From: Rodentolepis nana
Lineage: Eukaryota > Platyhelminthes > Cestoda > Cyclophyllidea > Hymenolepididae
Direction of reading: 5' to 3'
DNA: 15,800 bases
NCBI GenBank assembly: GCA_900617975.1
Contig: UZAE01001023.1
Coordinates: 1 to 15,800, forward strand
The translations under genes and the position numbers were made by a program. The notes beneath the pieces were generated by a model. That model ran no database searches. It was not told where the DNA came from and was given only the letters and a program-made list of their open reading frames with translations. Below, one piece after another: positions 1-9,822 of this stretch (its first letter is position 1; the number at the start of each line of letters is the position of its first letter).

Positions 1-199
1 ATACGTTGAATATTATTTTAAACCATGCATGTTTCGGAATAAACAGGGTCATTCGAAAAGATTTGTCGCGTGTAGGGTGAATAATCAGTTTCCCAACATG
101 CAGGTATTTTACACAAAATAGACGTTGGTCTAAATCTGCTGCCCGCTTGAGAGTTGTACATATTTATAGAAATCGAATTCAGACAAAACACAAGCCTCT
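1..199. other. Non-coding flank, nothing recognised
   Basis: AT-rich sequence with no supported gene, no clear repeat and no convincing splice or promoter signal. It ends at the target-site duplication of the first SINE-like copy. Confidence 0.5.
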
Positions 200-212
200 A
201 TGATGTGAAAGT
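200..212 (+). repeat. Target-site duplication, left, copy 1
   Basis: ATGATGTGAAAGT is repeated exactly at 529-541, immediately after the ATAAA tail. The pair fixes the element boundaries at 213 and 528. Confidence 0.85.
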
Positions 213-528
213 GGGGTGTGCGATAGACTTACCTTCACGTGGTACACCCTGGGCAACGTATATACATACGGCAAAAGTCTATTAACTGACAGTTGACTTC
301 TCACTTCAAACAACCATCACCTCACTCTATGTCCTATTCGACTATTTCCACAGTACTCACCTCACCCTTGTTCTACCTTTGTGTTTGTCTCTTACATCTT
401 TGAAACACTCTTCCGTTCCCCCCCCCTCACGACTTTTTTCAATTTGATGTTTCTTCCCTCTGTGAAGCCTGAAGTCAACTAAATGGCTAATGATAACCAT
501 CAAGACGCCTGCCATTTGATATAAATAA
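213..528 (+). mobile_element. SINE-like retroposon, copy 1 (complete)
   Basis: A 316-bp unit starting GGGGTGTGCGATAG and ending in an ATATAAATAAA tail. It is flanked by a perfect 13-bp direct duplication, ATGATGTGAAAGT, at 200-212 and 529-541. The layout is: a GC-richer head (213-260) with an ACTTACCT block at 227-234 and CTGGGCAACG; a TTGACTTC/CACTTCAAAC segment; a CCATCACC...CAGTACTCACCTCACC segment; a pyrimidine-rich middle with a poly-C run; and a 3' segment GAAGCCTGAAGTCAACTAAA...CTGCCATTTGATATAAATAAA. The duplication length and A-rich 3' tail are the marks of target-primed reverse transcription. The unit has no coding frame, so it must be non-autonomous. Head ancestry (tRNA, 5S, 7SL or snRNA) is not clear; I see no good A/B-box pair at tRNA spacing. 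The perfect duplication suggests a relatively recent insertion. Confidence 0.85.
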
Positions 529-541
529 ATGATGTGAAAGT
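529..541 (+). repeat. Target-site duplication, right, copy 1
   Basis: Exact 13-bp match to 200-212. Confidence 0.85.
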
Positions 542-1526
542 TCTAACCTGAGGAGACAACTTGGCAAAATGAAGATTGAATGGGGTGCACTGTGTCTTAT
601 CGTGTTCCATTAGAGTTTAAATAATGTGTAAAAGAATATCTGTTCTTTTCCAAAAAAAATCAAAGCCAAACAGAATGTGTTTGTTTAAATCTATAAGAGA
701 AGAAAAACCCCAAAGTCCATGAAAAAACTCCGCACATCTATAGCTGCGTAACCTGCGTCCAGATCAAGCTCCCATGAATAAATGAATGCATTATTTTAAT
801 GCAGAAAATGAAAAAAAGAATAGTATGAACAATAAAATTAAGATTTTTAAGAAAACACGTTGTGAAGCGAATTGTCTAATTCAATGAATGTGTGGATTGA
901 AATTATTATTAATAAAATCAGAAATAAAATTAATAAGCAATAATAATGAATTATGTCAATAGTATTTAAGACATCGTTCAGTCAAAAGACAATTGAAAAG
1001 TTTGACAATGAATTAATTAAGTAGATTAAATGAACGCAATTCTCATAACGAGGAAGCTTACCGTCAGTAATGCAAACCAAATCGCGCGCGGATGAAATAA
1101 CATAAACAGTCATGATCTAATGCGATCAGCACAGTTTTATAAACCAATCAATGGCGTCCACCTGCCATTGGCCAGTTTGTGCCTTTGACCTGGCTTAAAT
1201 CTCTCTCATTTAAAAGGGCTTCAAATTTTGAGGAAAGTATGCACGAAGTTATGTGGCAATTAATCTTCTATTTGCCGAGTGGAGACAAGTTGCAGCTGAT
1301 GTAATGATATCTGTAAGGGATGCGTTCACCTTAGTCCATCTTAATTAGTGTAATGCTAACTCTGGGACTTTTTTGTGCGTTATCCAATTCAAGTCTGTAA
1401 TCCCCTAATAATACCTAGGTTCTAGTTGGTCACACAACTGCGTCAAATTTAAATACCATCAATTTATGCGATTCTATCACAAATCATCGATACAGTTCGT
1501 AATGTTTATGAGAATTAATTGTAATA
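542..1526. other. AT-rich intergenic DNA
   Basis: No gene is supported. Around 890-1030 the sequence is very AT-rich with many AATAA/ATTAAT words. A GC-richer promoter-like patch lies at about 1143-1318 and is listed separately. A 72-codon frame at 1466-1684 runs across the left mariner end and looks accidental. Confidence 0.4.
1143..1318 (+). promoter_or_regulatory. Possible promoter patch (CCAAT, TATA-like)
   Basis: Within AT-rich surroundings, this patch holds ACCAATCA at 1143-1150, an inverted CCAAT (CCATTGG) about 20 bp later, a TTTGACCT word resembling a nuclear-receptor half-site, and a TATA-like CATTTAAAAGGG at about 1208-1219. A GTAAGG donor-like word follows at about 1313. No plausible plus-strand coding exon follows in the window, so this may be a distal first exon of a gene outside, a fossil, or chance. 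Low confidence. Confidence 0.22.
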
Positions 1527-1556
1527 TTGGGTTGGCAACTAAGTCATTGCCGTTTT
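1527..1556 (+). repeat. mariner left terminal inverted repeat
   Basis: It begins TTGGGTTGGCAACTAAG directly after the TA at 1525-1526. Bases 1533-1552 are exactly repeated, inverted, at 2801-2820. Confidence 0.9.
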
Positions 1557-1707
1557 TGTTGACAGATTCACTCTATACTTTCTTTTGTTTTGTTAACGTG
1601 GCCAGAGCATCTAACCTATATTTTTTTCTTACTGTATGGGTTTCTAGGTTAATTAGTAAAAAATTTTTTTGTTTAGTTCTTTAGTTTTGTTTTATCTCAA
1701 TTTAAAA

Positions 1708-2752
1708 ATGAAAGAACAGGACGTGCACTTCCGACACATTTTATTGTATTACTTCCGAAAAGGCAAGAACGCATCGCAAGCACAAAAGAAGTTATGTGCC
1801 GCATATGGAGATGAAGCCTTAAAAGAAAGGCAGTGTCGAAATTGGTTTGAAAGATTTCGTTCCGGTGATTTTACACTGAAAAATTCACAACGATCTGGCC
1901 GCCCAGTCGAAGTGGATGAAACCCATATCAAGGCCATTATCAAGGTCATTCAAATCGTCACAGCACAACACGAGATGATATTGCAGAGAAGCTCAATGTG
2001 TCGCATACATGCATTGAAAAAAAATGAAAAACCCTTGGTTATGTCAAGAAACTTGATTTATGGATCCCTCACCAGCAGTTAAAGGAAATTCATTTGACGC
2101 AACGGATTAGCATCTGTGATTCGCCGCTACTGAAATGCAATGAGAATGATCCATTTCTGAAGAACCTAGTTACTGGCGACGAAAAGTGGATAGTTTATAA
2201 CAATGTTACTCGCAAGAGATCATGGGTGAAGCAAGATCAACCAGCCCAAACAGTATCAAAAGCAGAGATTCACCAAAAAAAGATTATGCTGTCAGCAGTC
2301 TGGTGGGATCACAAAGGAATTTTGTATTTTGAACTTATGCCGCAGAACCAAACGATAAATTCAAATGTGTATGTTGAAGAACTGGAAAAACTGAAGGATG
2401 CAATTGAAGATAAGCGGCCGGCATTATCAAATCGGAAGGGTGTTGTTTTCCATCATGATAACGCAAGGCCCCACACATCTTTGGTTACTCGGCAAAAATT
2501 ATTGGAACTGGGTTGGGATGTTTTGTCACACCCACCATATAGCCCTGACCTTGCGCCTTCGGACTACCATTTGTATCGTTCCATGCAAAACTCCTTAAAT
2601 GGTAAAATTTTTAACAACGCGGATCGTGTCGGATCACACCTAATTCAGTTTTTTAATAGCAAAGACCAGACATTTTACAAACGGCGGATTTTTACCCTAC
2701 CAGAACGTTGGAAAAGGTCATCGACAAGAACGGCCAATATCTAATTGAATAA
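1708..2752 (+). pseudogene. mariner transposase, frameshifted relic
   Basis: This is the transposase of the surrounding element, a DDD-type enzyme that cuts and joins the inverted repeats at TA. The start ATG at 1708 opens MKEQDVHF, followed by helix-turn-helix DNA-binding sequence (RQCRNWFERFRSGDF, then a GRP motif). The original frame is lost between about 1935 and 1973 and continues in the next frame, where a second helix-turn-helix (IAEKLNVSHT) precedes a TGA at 2025-2027 beside an A-run. A WIPHQQL motif follows (family WVPHEL). The catalytic aspartates are intact: D in TGDEKW (codon 2178-2180), D in HHDNARPH (2457-2459) and D in APSDYHL (2562-2564), the last two separated by exactly 34 residues. 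A further one-base loss near 2711-2715 displaces the C-terminus; the ancestral stop is probably TAA at 2750-2752. The full span corresponds to about 347 codons, normal for mariner. Confidence 0.93.
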
Positions 2753-2796
2753 AGTTATATTTTTAAACAAAAATTCCGAATTTGCCTTCCTATTTG

Positions 2797-2826
2797 AAAT
2801 CGGCAATGACTTAGTTGCCAGTTTAA
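2797..2826 (-). repeat. mariner right terminal inverted repeat
   Basis: Read on the minus strand it begins TTAAACTGGCAACTAAG. The 20-base core matches the left end exactly, but bases 3-6 of the tip (AAAC) differ from GGGT on the left. A TA follows at 2827-2828. Confidence 0.88.
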
Positions 2827-2828
2827 TA

Positions 2829-3586
2829 TATCCAAATTAGCATGTTTGCGAAATATATATAATTATTAATTGAGCTTAGATCGAAGTGCAAATTTAGATG
2901 GAGAGCCTAACAGCCCATAGCCTTGGTCTGGCGAAAGTTGTTTGATGAAATAGGCTGACTGCAATCCTAAAAAGGTAGGTTTTAGTAATATCTGAGTGGC
3001 TAGAAGGAAATATATTCTGGAGTGAATATTGTGAATTTGCATTTCCACAAAGACCATGTGACCTCTAAATTAAAGGAGACAACAATTTAATCACTGCGTT
3101 ACTTGCTATCCTCTTCGATAATACGTTCAATCACACGTACCTCCTCAATCGTTTACGCAAAGAGGGTCTCAGGTTATTTGAAATTCATGTTTATTTTCAC
3201 GCTTAAACATTCTTTTCGATCTTCTGATTACAGGGATGCAAGATGAAAAGGTTAAGGTCGAACAAACTACTTCTAAACTATGAAGTTTGTGGGAAAATAA
3301 ACGACATAAGGCGTTGGAGAAGCGAGTCATAACAAGTATTAAATGAAACACTTTAGGCAAGCAGCATGATGGTTCTGCTTGAACCTAAACATGATAAACA
3401 ATGGGGAAACTGCAAAGTGGAACGATTAGAAATTTATGCTGGAATAAGTTTTAAAATTTGCAAACGAACTATTAATAGTAGTTTCGTTTACAATTCCCAA
3501 AGGTAAATGAGCCAATCAGCAAGCAGGAATTAAATTGTGCAAATTATATGTTACTTAATGTTATAAGTAGTGTTTAAAGGACTATA
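2829..3586. other. Intergenic, nothing recognised
   Basis: This stretch separates the mariner from the 3' end of the minus-strand gene. Two 63-codon minus-strand frames (2866-3057 and 3169-3360) have no recognisable motif and no supporting signals, and are probably accidental. Confidence 0.4.
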
Positions 3587-3620
3587 TTTATTCGGTTTTA
3601 TAAAAATTACAGTCTTTATT
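3587..3620 (-). terminator. Poly(A) signals of the minus-strand gene
   Basis: On the minus strand two AATAAA hexamers lie at 3620-3615 and 3592-3587, about 95 and 123 bases past the TAA stop at 3717-3715. Position and strand suit the 3' untranslated region of the terminal exon. AATAAA is common in AT-rich DNA, so this is suggestive only. Confidence 0.45.
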
Positions 3621-3714
3621 ACACTATATTGACTAAAAATATATAAATCTTTAAAAACTGAAGTATAATTTATAAATAAATAAATGCTGCACTTCTTATT
3701 TGATAATTCAAAAG

Positions 3715-4295
3715 TTATGCCAATCTAATGCATTTTACAGTTTTAGAACGTACTCCATTTCTTTGCTTCAGAACCTCAGCAAGGGTTATGGGTTTCGTTT
3801 CCACACTACAATCAACGTCATTGTCGGAGTCCTCATCATCAGTCTTCACAGGCCTAAAGTATCTTCTTTGAATTTGTGGCGCAAGCAATTCTCGTCTAAC
3901 CGAGCTAGTTAGTCCAGTGAATCGTTTCCTGGGTCCAAAATGAAGTGTTGGCTTGGGTGTCACCTCTTCTGGTGAGCGTGAAAGGCCTTTAGAAGTGGCA
4001 TCCGCACCAATCTGAGCTCTAGCACCGCTCAAGTTGCTTTGAACATTGTCTGGAAGAAGTTTATATGGATATCGAGAGCTCTCTGTTCGACGAACAGACG
4101 GCGTTATTAGCTGAGCTCGTCGCCACACTGTCTCCGGAGTCTCGTAGTCACTTTCCGGAGTGCTGAATGCCACTTGAAGCTGTTGACGATTTCTTGCACG
4201 AATGGGGTTTGGAGTGAGAATAGGAGCAGTAGGGACGTGATGTTGTTTGAAGGAATTGTAAGGCGAGGGTTCAAGACTTCTAGAGCGGAAGCCAT
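3715..4295 (-). CDS. Terminal coding exon, unknown protein
   Basis: Open on the minus strand for 192 codons plus a split codon, ending KCIRLA-TAA at 3715. No ATG starts the frame: upstream it opens only through a GTG and then hits TAA at 4317-4315. A CCACTTTAG acceptor ends at 4296, so this reads as a 3' exon entered in phase 1 (G|AT, giving Asp). The protein is unrecognised. Counting from the first whole codon: a basic, Ser/Pro/Arg-rich chain with five TP and two SP dipeptides (T27, T45, T52, T64, T112; S10, S107), an RKRF stretch near 122, FRPV at 146-149, an acidic DDEDSDND at 152-159, and a basic C-terminus. It looks largely disordered, with possible proline-directed kinase sites. The GC content is clearly above the surrounding introns. 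A Met-initiated 62-codon frame inside it is a shadow. Confidence 0.62.
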
Positions 4296-6605
4296 CTAAA
4301 GTGGACACAAAATTTTAAGCTCGATTTCATTTCTACCAAAAAATGAAGCTGCATCGTTTTAACAAATTAAATAAAGACACTAGTTGTTGTTCTTCCGTGT
4401 TCAAGCAAAAGTTTTACGCAAAATGTACCACTAAAGGTACTTTAAAAAGCAGACCAATTAAGACTAATAGATATTCCTTTGGCATAATTAATGATCTTCC
4501 TAAAGACAGCCTTTCTCAAAAATAAAACAACTCAATCAAAATTTAGTTGATGGAGTATTGCGGATTAAATGGTGAGGTATGAGAGGATAATGAGTAAATA
4601 GAGCTGATCGATTGGAGTTAGGAAGGAAACAAACATTAGTGCTGGTTGGATGAAAGAGAGAATTTGGCTATCAATGTCTTTGGTACATTGTTTTCCGTCG
4701 TAGAGTTTGCACAAAATTGTCCCCTGATAATTTGATTAGTGCAGAGTTAATCGTCCAAGTTAACGTAGCGTTATAAAGTCGTTATAGACATCCAAATATC
4801 GACTCAGGTATTTTAAAATGTCCTGATTATGAGAAAAGTTACATTTCCTTTCAACTTTTTCCACCAAGACAAGTCCACCTATTGATGGGACTAATTTTCA
4901 TTCGTCGATCTCCTAGAATAATTTCGGAAAAGTTTAGACCACCTTATTGTAGCTAATAGACAACTCATTTACTTTTATTGTTATCTGCAGCCTGTAGAAA
5001 TGCAGAAGTGGCAGAAAATCTTTAAAATGGGTTTATCTTTTAGAGCACACAACAGTTGACGGAGTTAGGTAAATAAAGGCTGTATCGGAAATTACTGAAC
5101 TTCCTTCTAGATAAAGGCAATACTGCCATTATCTATTGTTGGAGTGGCATGAATTAGGCAAACGGCAGAATAAAAGAAACTGGTTTTTGATGATCCCACC
5201 ATTTTCGAGCCTTTTGGAAGTCAGATCATGCAATTTTTTTATTTCTATCCAATAAAGATGGATCTCATCCATTTTTTCCGCTTGAGGCATTAGAATTAAA
5301 TTATTAATGAATGGGTGAGTACGTAGATAGATTCGCCAACGGATATTAATATCATGTTAGTAGAAACATTTCTAGTGCTACGTTAGAGGTAGATATAAAT
5401 GAATTTGTGGATTTAAACAGTAAAGTCCTCTATTAGGTGGGTTTTAAATTAAAGATGGAGAGTATTTTATGTGATGTATACGCGCACATAAATGTATTTT
5501 TTGTTCAAACTTCCTCTGTTCACTTATATAAGGCTGAAAAGTGTTTGACAATAGTTTAATTCTTTTTGAAACCCGTTCAAAAATAAGTTTTACGTCAATA
5601 GACAGGCAACAGTCGACCAACTAACCAACTTACTTTGTTGGACAATAACCTCTAAATCTCGGTAATTTGACTGTTATCAAAATCATAATACAGTATACTT
5701 AAAATATAAAGAGCGAAACATTAGGAAACGAATCCATGGACTGTAATTAAGGCAATAAATGTTTGTTGCTTGAATACAAGATCGAATTTGCAAAATTCTT
5801 GTTATTGAGATCCTTATTTCGTATCCTTTCTATGAAACCACATTAGAATAGTGCACCCAAAAATTGCACATGATTTGAATTTCTGTTCCATCCTGCAATA
5901 AGTAGATTACCAAAAAAGTAGAATAGCAGCTTCATCCTTTAGAGAACATTAGAAGTTCGAACATTTAAGTTTTGTGAGTACTAGATATAACTAAGCAATA
6001 GGTAATGAAGGCTTCGTTTTTTTAGCCAAATTTCTGTAATTTCTACATCATTATCCCTCTAAGTGTCAATTAAATATAAATCGTTTCAAGTTATTGGTTC
6101 AGCGTGAGCGTTTGCGAAATCGGGTACACAAACTTCACAAACTTGATCCTAAAAGTACAAATTATCTTAAAATTGCGATCAAATGCTTTGAAAATCCGTA
6201 TAATATAATTTGATATGTTAGTTTTGATGAGCTTTATTTAATTTAAATTTAAATTCAGAATAAAAGCATAGAATTTATTCAGAAAGTTTAATGTGTAGCA
6301 CAGTCTCAGTATGAAAAAAAACTCGTTAAGAGTCTATACAATATCTTTGAAGAGAAAGAACTGAAAATGTTTCCTTCATGAATGTGATTCAATTTTGCTT
6401 AAATTACGTAAAAAGGTATTTTGATTAACTGAGAATGGTGGATTTATAATCGAATTGATCGAATAAACCGGACATAAAATAAAAATCGATACTTTAAGCA
6501 AGCGATCTCAAGTAGAAGGAAATCTGTTTCTTTCAACCTGTCATCTTTTTAAGGCATTTGACATTTCAGTCTTAATCATTAAGCGCTCGAACAATTTTTT
6601 GAAAA

Positions 6606-6998
6606 GAGGTGTGCGATAGATTTACCTCCACGTGGTGCACCCTGGGCAACGTATACTCATACGACAAAAAGTCTTTTAACCGGTAGTTGACTTCTGACTT
6701 CAACGCAAAAAGGTCTATTAACTGGCAGTTGACTTCTCACTTCACAAAAAGTCTTTTAACCGGTAGTTGACTTCTGACTTCAAACTACCATCACCTCACT
6801 GTATGTCGTATTTAACTACTTCCAAAGTGCTCACCTCACCATTTTTCTACCTTTGTGTCTGTCTTTGAAATACTCTTCTGCCTCACCCCCCTTCTCGACT
6901 TTTTTTCACTTTGATGTTCCTTCCCCTCTGTGAAGCCTGAAGTCAACTAAAGAGCTAATGAAAACCATCAAAACGCCTGCCATTTGATATAAATAAAT
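6606..6998 (+). mobile_element. SINE-like retroposon, copy 2 (three repeat units)
   Basis: Same architecture as the copy at 213-528: head GAGGTGTGCGATAG, CTGGGCAACG, CAGT/AAGTGCTCACCTCACC, 3' segment and an ATAAATAA tail. An imperfect target duplication flanks it: AATTTTTTGAAAA at 6593-6605 and AATTTTTTTGCAAA at 6999-7012. It is about 75 bp longer because the CAAAAAGTCT...TTGACTTC unit occurs three times, starting at 6665, 6706 and 6745. The ACTTACCT block has one substitution here (ATTTACCT). No coding capacity. Confidence 0.82.
6664..6782 (+). repeat. Internal tandem repeat, about 40-bp units x3
   Basis: Three head-to-tail units of about 40 bp beginning CAAAAAGTC or CAAAAAGGTC and ending near CTTCA. 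Units 1 and 3 are nearly identical (TCTTTTAACCGGTAGTTGAC) and unit 2 differs (TCTATTAACTGGCAGTTGAC). Unit 1 to unit 3 similarity suggests duplication by slippage or unequal exchange within the element. Confidence 0.8.
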
Positions 6999-7012
6999 AA
7001 TTTTTTTGCAAA

Positions 7013-8187
7013 TGCACCCAACCACATTCACAAGTGTCTCACAGAGAATCTACGTCGGCGTGATGGGTTTTGGTATCTTTCGAAAATCCAGCGGATTCAT
7101 TTTCGTTGTAATTTTGACTGCCAATTCTCAAATGTAAAATCTATAGAGTTCAGATATACGTATCGTTCTCTTCAGGCGTGAGTTTATTCAAGATTTCTAG
7201 CTAACTCTATTACTGCGTTAAACTTGCTATTGTAGGCAGTATTTGGGCGAATAATCCAAAGCGCCACACATTTTCCAGGGAACTGAAAGAAAATGCAAAC
7301 AATCAAAGTTCACCTGAAAGAAATGTTGAATGTCACACACACGCAGAGAGAGAGAGTGCATTCGGACTTAAAAATAACTATAGGCTTGGTTGGACACAGT
7401 TTTGCTACTTGAATCGTTCCCTTTAAATCTGATAACACAATAGTCATTGCTGATTGAATCTAAAGTGTTGATTCGCCAACGATTAAAAGAGTGAATAAAC
7501 AGAAATATTATTCTAGTCTAAATGTCTTTATTAATGCGCATTGCATATCAACAACTAAGCTCTAAGTAAAAGTGTATTTTTGACATTGATTAAATAATAA
7601 CCCTAATTCCTTTTAACGTACTAATTTATGATGAGATAAAAACAAGTATTACTGCCACTAACATAGGTAATTTTGATCACGAAATATTTGATTAAATGCA
7701 AATAAGAAATAAACACTAGACATATAAAAAGGCGTTTAAACAAATGCGGTTTATTATTATATTAAATTAGTTTCCTTTTTATTTGTAAAAAGATGGGTAA
7801 TGAGGAGACAAAGCATGTATCCCATGACATAGGTCATAATTAATGCGAAATAAAATACAGACTTTTTAAATTAAGAAATTTTGAAAATTGCATGAATTTT
7901 TATTGCAAAATAATTGCATGTCAAAGTGTTCTAGAGCTTTTGAATCAGCTTAACTTTTCGCCTTCAGTTGTAAGTTTTATGGGCCTGAATATTCATTCTG
8001 CCGAAGGATTAATGACATAATTGAAAATGCCAATTTAGATAGGATAAAGCGAAAAAAACGTTCGTATTACCTTAAAATTTTAGTACAATTAAACCTATTT
8101 GACAGCTACAGTAACAGACAATAATTGAGATTCTTTTATTCTACTATAAATGTAACTAGCAATTTCACGGTTCAGAGAGAAACAATA
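7013..8187. other. Intronic DNA between copies 2 and 3
   Basis: AT-rich, apart from a GC-richer stretch at about 7045-7110 that has an open minus-strand segment of about 33 codons with an acceptor-like TCTATAG before it. Its exit phase does not fit the exon model, so no gene is called. Confidence 0.35.
7334..7356 (+). repeat. CA/GA microsatellite
   Basis: CACACACAC at 7334-7342 followed by an AG run at 7345-7356. Confidence 0.8.
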
Positions 8188-8197
8188 TATATTTTAA
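8188..8197 (+). repeat. Target-site duplication, left, copy 3
   Basis: TATATTTTAA, matched exactly at 8533-8542. Confidence 0.75.
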
Positions 8198-8532
8198 GGG
8201 GTGTGGGATAGACTTACCTCCTCGCGGTGCACCCTGGGCAACCTTATAATCATACGGCAAAAGGTCCATTAACCGGCACTTCACTTCTCACTTTAAACAG
8301 CCATCACCCTCACTGTATGTCATATTTGACCCCTTTCATAGTACTCACCTTACCTTTCTGAGCCTTTGTGTCTGTCTGTTTCTTTTACATCTGTGAATCA
8401 CTCTCCTATTCTCCCTCCCGAATTCTTCTCACTTTGATGTTGCTCCTCCTCTCTGTGAAGCCTGAAGTCAACTAAAGGGCTAATGATAACTATCAAAACG
8501 CCTGCCATTTGTTATAAATAAATAAATAAATT
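8198..8532 (+). mobile_element. SINE-like retroposon, copy 3 (complete)
   Basis: A 335-bp copy from GGGGTGTGGGATAG to an ATAAATAAATAAAT tail. It is flanked by a perfect 10-bp duplication, TATATTTTAA, at 8188-8197 and 8533-8542. The head keeps ACTTACCT at 8212-8219. One TTGACTTC unit is present in mutated form (CACTTCACTTC), followed by CCATCACC, CATAGTACTCACCTTACC, the pyrimidine-rich middle and the GAAGCCTGAAGTCAACTAAA 3' segment. The tail is the longest of the complete copies. Confidence 0.85.
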
Positions 8533-8542
8533 TATATTTTAA
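8533..8542 (+). repeat. Target-site duplication, right, copy 3
   Basis: Exact 10-bp match to 8188-8197, directly after the ATAAA tail. Confidence 0.75.
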
Positions 8543-9785
8543 TGATAAATTGAAAGTAATATCATTAAATTAAACAGTATTAGAGTGCATAAAGGGTTTG
8601 ACACGATTGAACGATATTCATTTTTCTTTTCTTCTAAAAATTTGGCTAAAGGTCATTTTTGCAAAAGAACGAACGTTTTATTACCTTCATAGCTATTGCC
8701 AGACGAAGTGGCATTTTAAAAGAAAGTTATCTTTTACAAAATATAGCAACATCCCGATGAGTAAATTCAATTATTGGCGATTTGATTATAGTTCAAGGTA
8801 ATGAAAACAAATTCAATGGAGGTGATGAGAACGGGTATTTTCTCGATACAATGTGATGTCAAGAAAATGAATTTTTATTGAGGCGTCACGAACACAGAAG
8901 GGTATTTCAGGAACTAAATTCAATTTTTTTCTCAAGTACTTTATAGGTTACAAAACTGAGTTCCCAAAATGTCAGCATTTTAGAAAATGACATAACCTTT
9001 GGGTGAAAATACATATGTACTTACAACAATTGTTATTTAAGAAACACTCGATTTTAACGAAAGAATATTCTGAAGTACAGACAATTTAACCAGAAATATT
9101 AAATTTATAGTCAATTAATAAGCCTGTTCGGTCTAAGTATAGTGAACTCTATAAACTATCACTGAACAAATTCAGATGGTTATGGTTCAGAAGAAATGAC
9201 ACTCTCGTATTTCCTCCACTACTCAAATCATTCTCGAATTTTATACGTACATTGAGTACCTAAATCTTAATTTCCTTTTTTGGAATGCTTGAATAATTGA
9301 GTTGGGTGAGTCGACAAAATTGACTTTTAAAAGTTTTCCCGATATTTTATCATAATTATTTTTTCCCGCATTGAAAAATATTTTACAGGATATTAAAGGT
9401 AAATTTTAAAATTTTTTGCAAAGTCAGGTACAAAATTGATGGCTTTTTTTAAATGTAAGTGTCAGTTAATTAAACAAAACCACCCTGATGAATTATCTAT
9501 TAAGCAATAAATGGAAACAAGTTTCGTGAACAAATTAGAATGTTGAATATGCTGTTTCTAGCATCTGCGAACTTTGCTTTGAGGTTAATTCATTGAAAGA
9601 AATTAATCAACTTGGAAGAAATTTTTCCCAATGAAAATGTGATTGAAAATGCCTCTATAATTAGAACGAACTTATAATGTGAATTATATAATTACTACTA
9701 GTCTGACTAAGATTTTGGCCAACTACGATGCACCACTTAATTAAATAATCAAAGTAGCTTTTTCTGAATAACTAGACATTGAGGG

Positions 9786-9822
<37 letters not shown>

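Larger units (their letters stand above)
1527..2826 (+). mobile_element. mariner transposon (Tc1/mariner, DD34D), inactive
   Basis: A 1300-bp element bounded by terminal inverted repeats and flanked by the TA dinucleotides (1525-1526 and 2827-2828) expected of the family. It carries one transposase frame starting at 1708. The inner 20 bases of the two repeats are identical. The length and the single-gene layout match full-length mariners. The start TTGGGTTGGCAACTAAGT resembles, from memory, the mellifera-type mariners, so that subfamily is suggested but not proven. The element cannot make its own transposase now (see pseudogene), but its ends could still be recognised if a related transposase were present. 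It is not interrupted by other repeats. Confidence 0.95.

Noticed and set aside
213..300. A tRNA-derived SINE head with Pol III A and B boxes
   Set aside because: TAGACTTACC and GTTGACTTC only partly match the A and B boxes, the spacing is wrong for tRNA, and T-runs in the body would end Pol III transcription.
1466..1684. A 72-codon plus-strand frame
   Set aside because: It crosses the left end of the mariner and mixes host and transposon sequence; composition is hydrophobic and AT-driven.
1749..1949. A 66-codon minus-strand frame inside the mariner
   Set aside because: Antisense of the transposase DNA-binding region.
4107..4295. A Met-initiated 62-codon frame MASALEVLNPRL starting right at the exon border
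   Set aside because: An attractive start, but the overlapping 192-codon frame runs through the whole segment and has the more protein-like composition. The ATG coincides with the first bases after the acceptor.
4343..4525. A 60-codon plus-strand frame MKLHRFNKLNK
   Set aside because: No motif, no poly(A) or promoter support, and located in the inferred intron; such lengths are expected by chance.
6606..6998. Regular repeats suggesting a CRISPR array
   Set aside because: The units are adjoining tandem copies without unique spacers, in a eukaryotic retroposon.
7045..7140. A minus-strand open segment of about 33 codons with an acceptor-like TCTATAG and hydrophilic composition
   Set aside because: Its possible exits are phase 0 or 2, which do not match the phase-1 acceptor of the terminal exon. 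Length is within chance.
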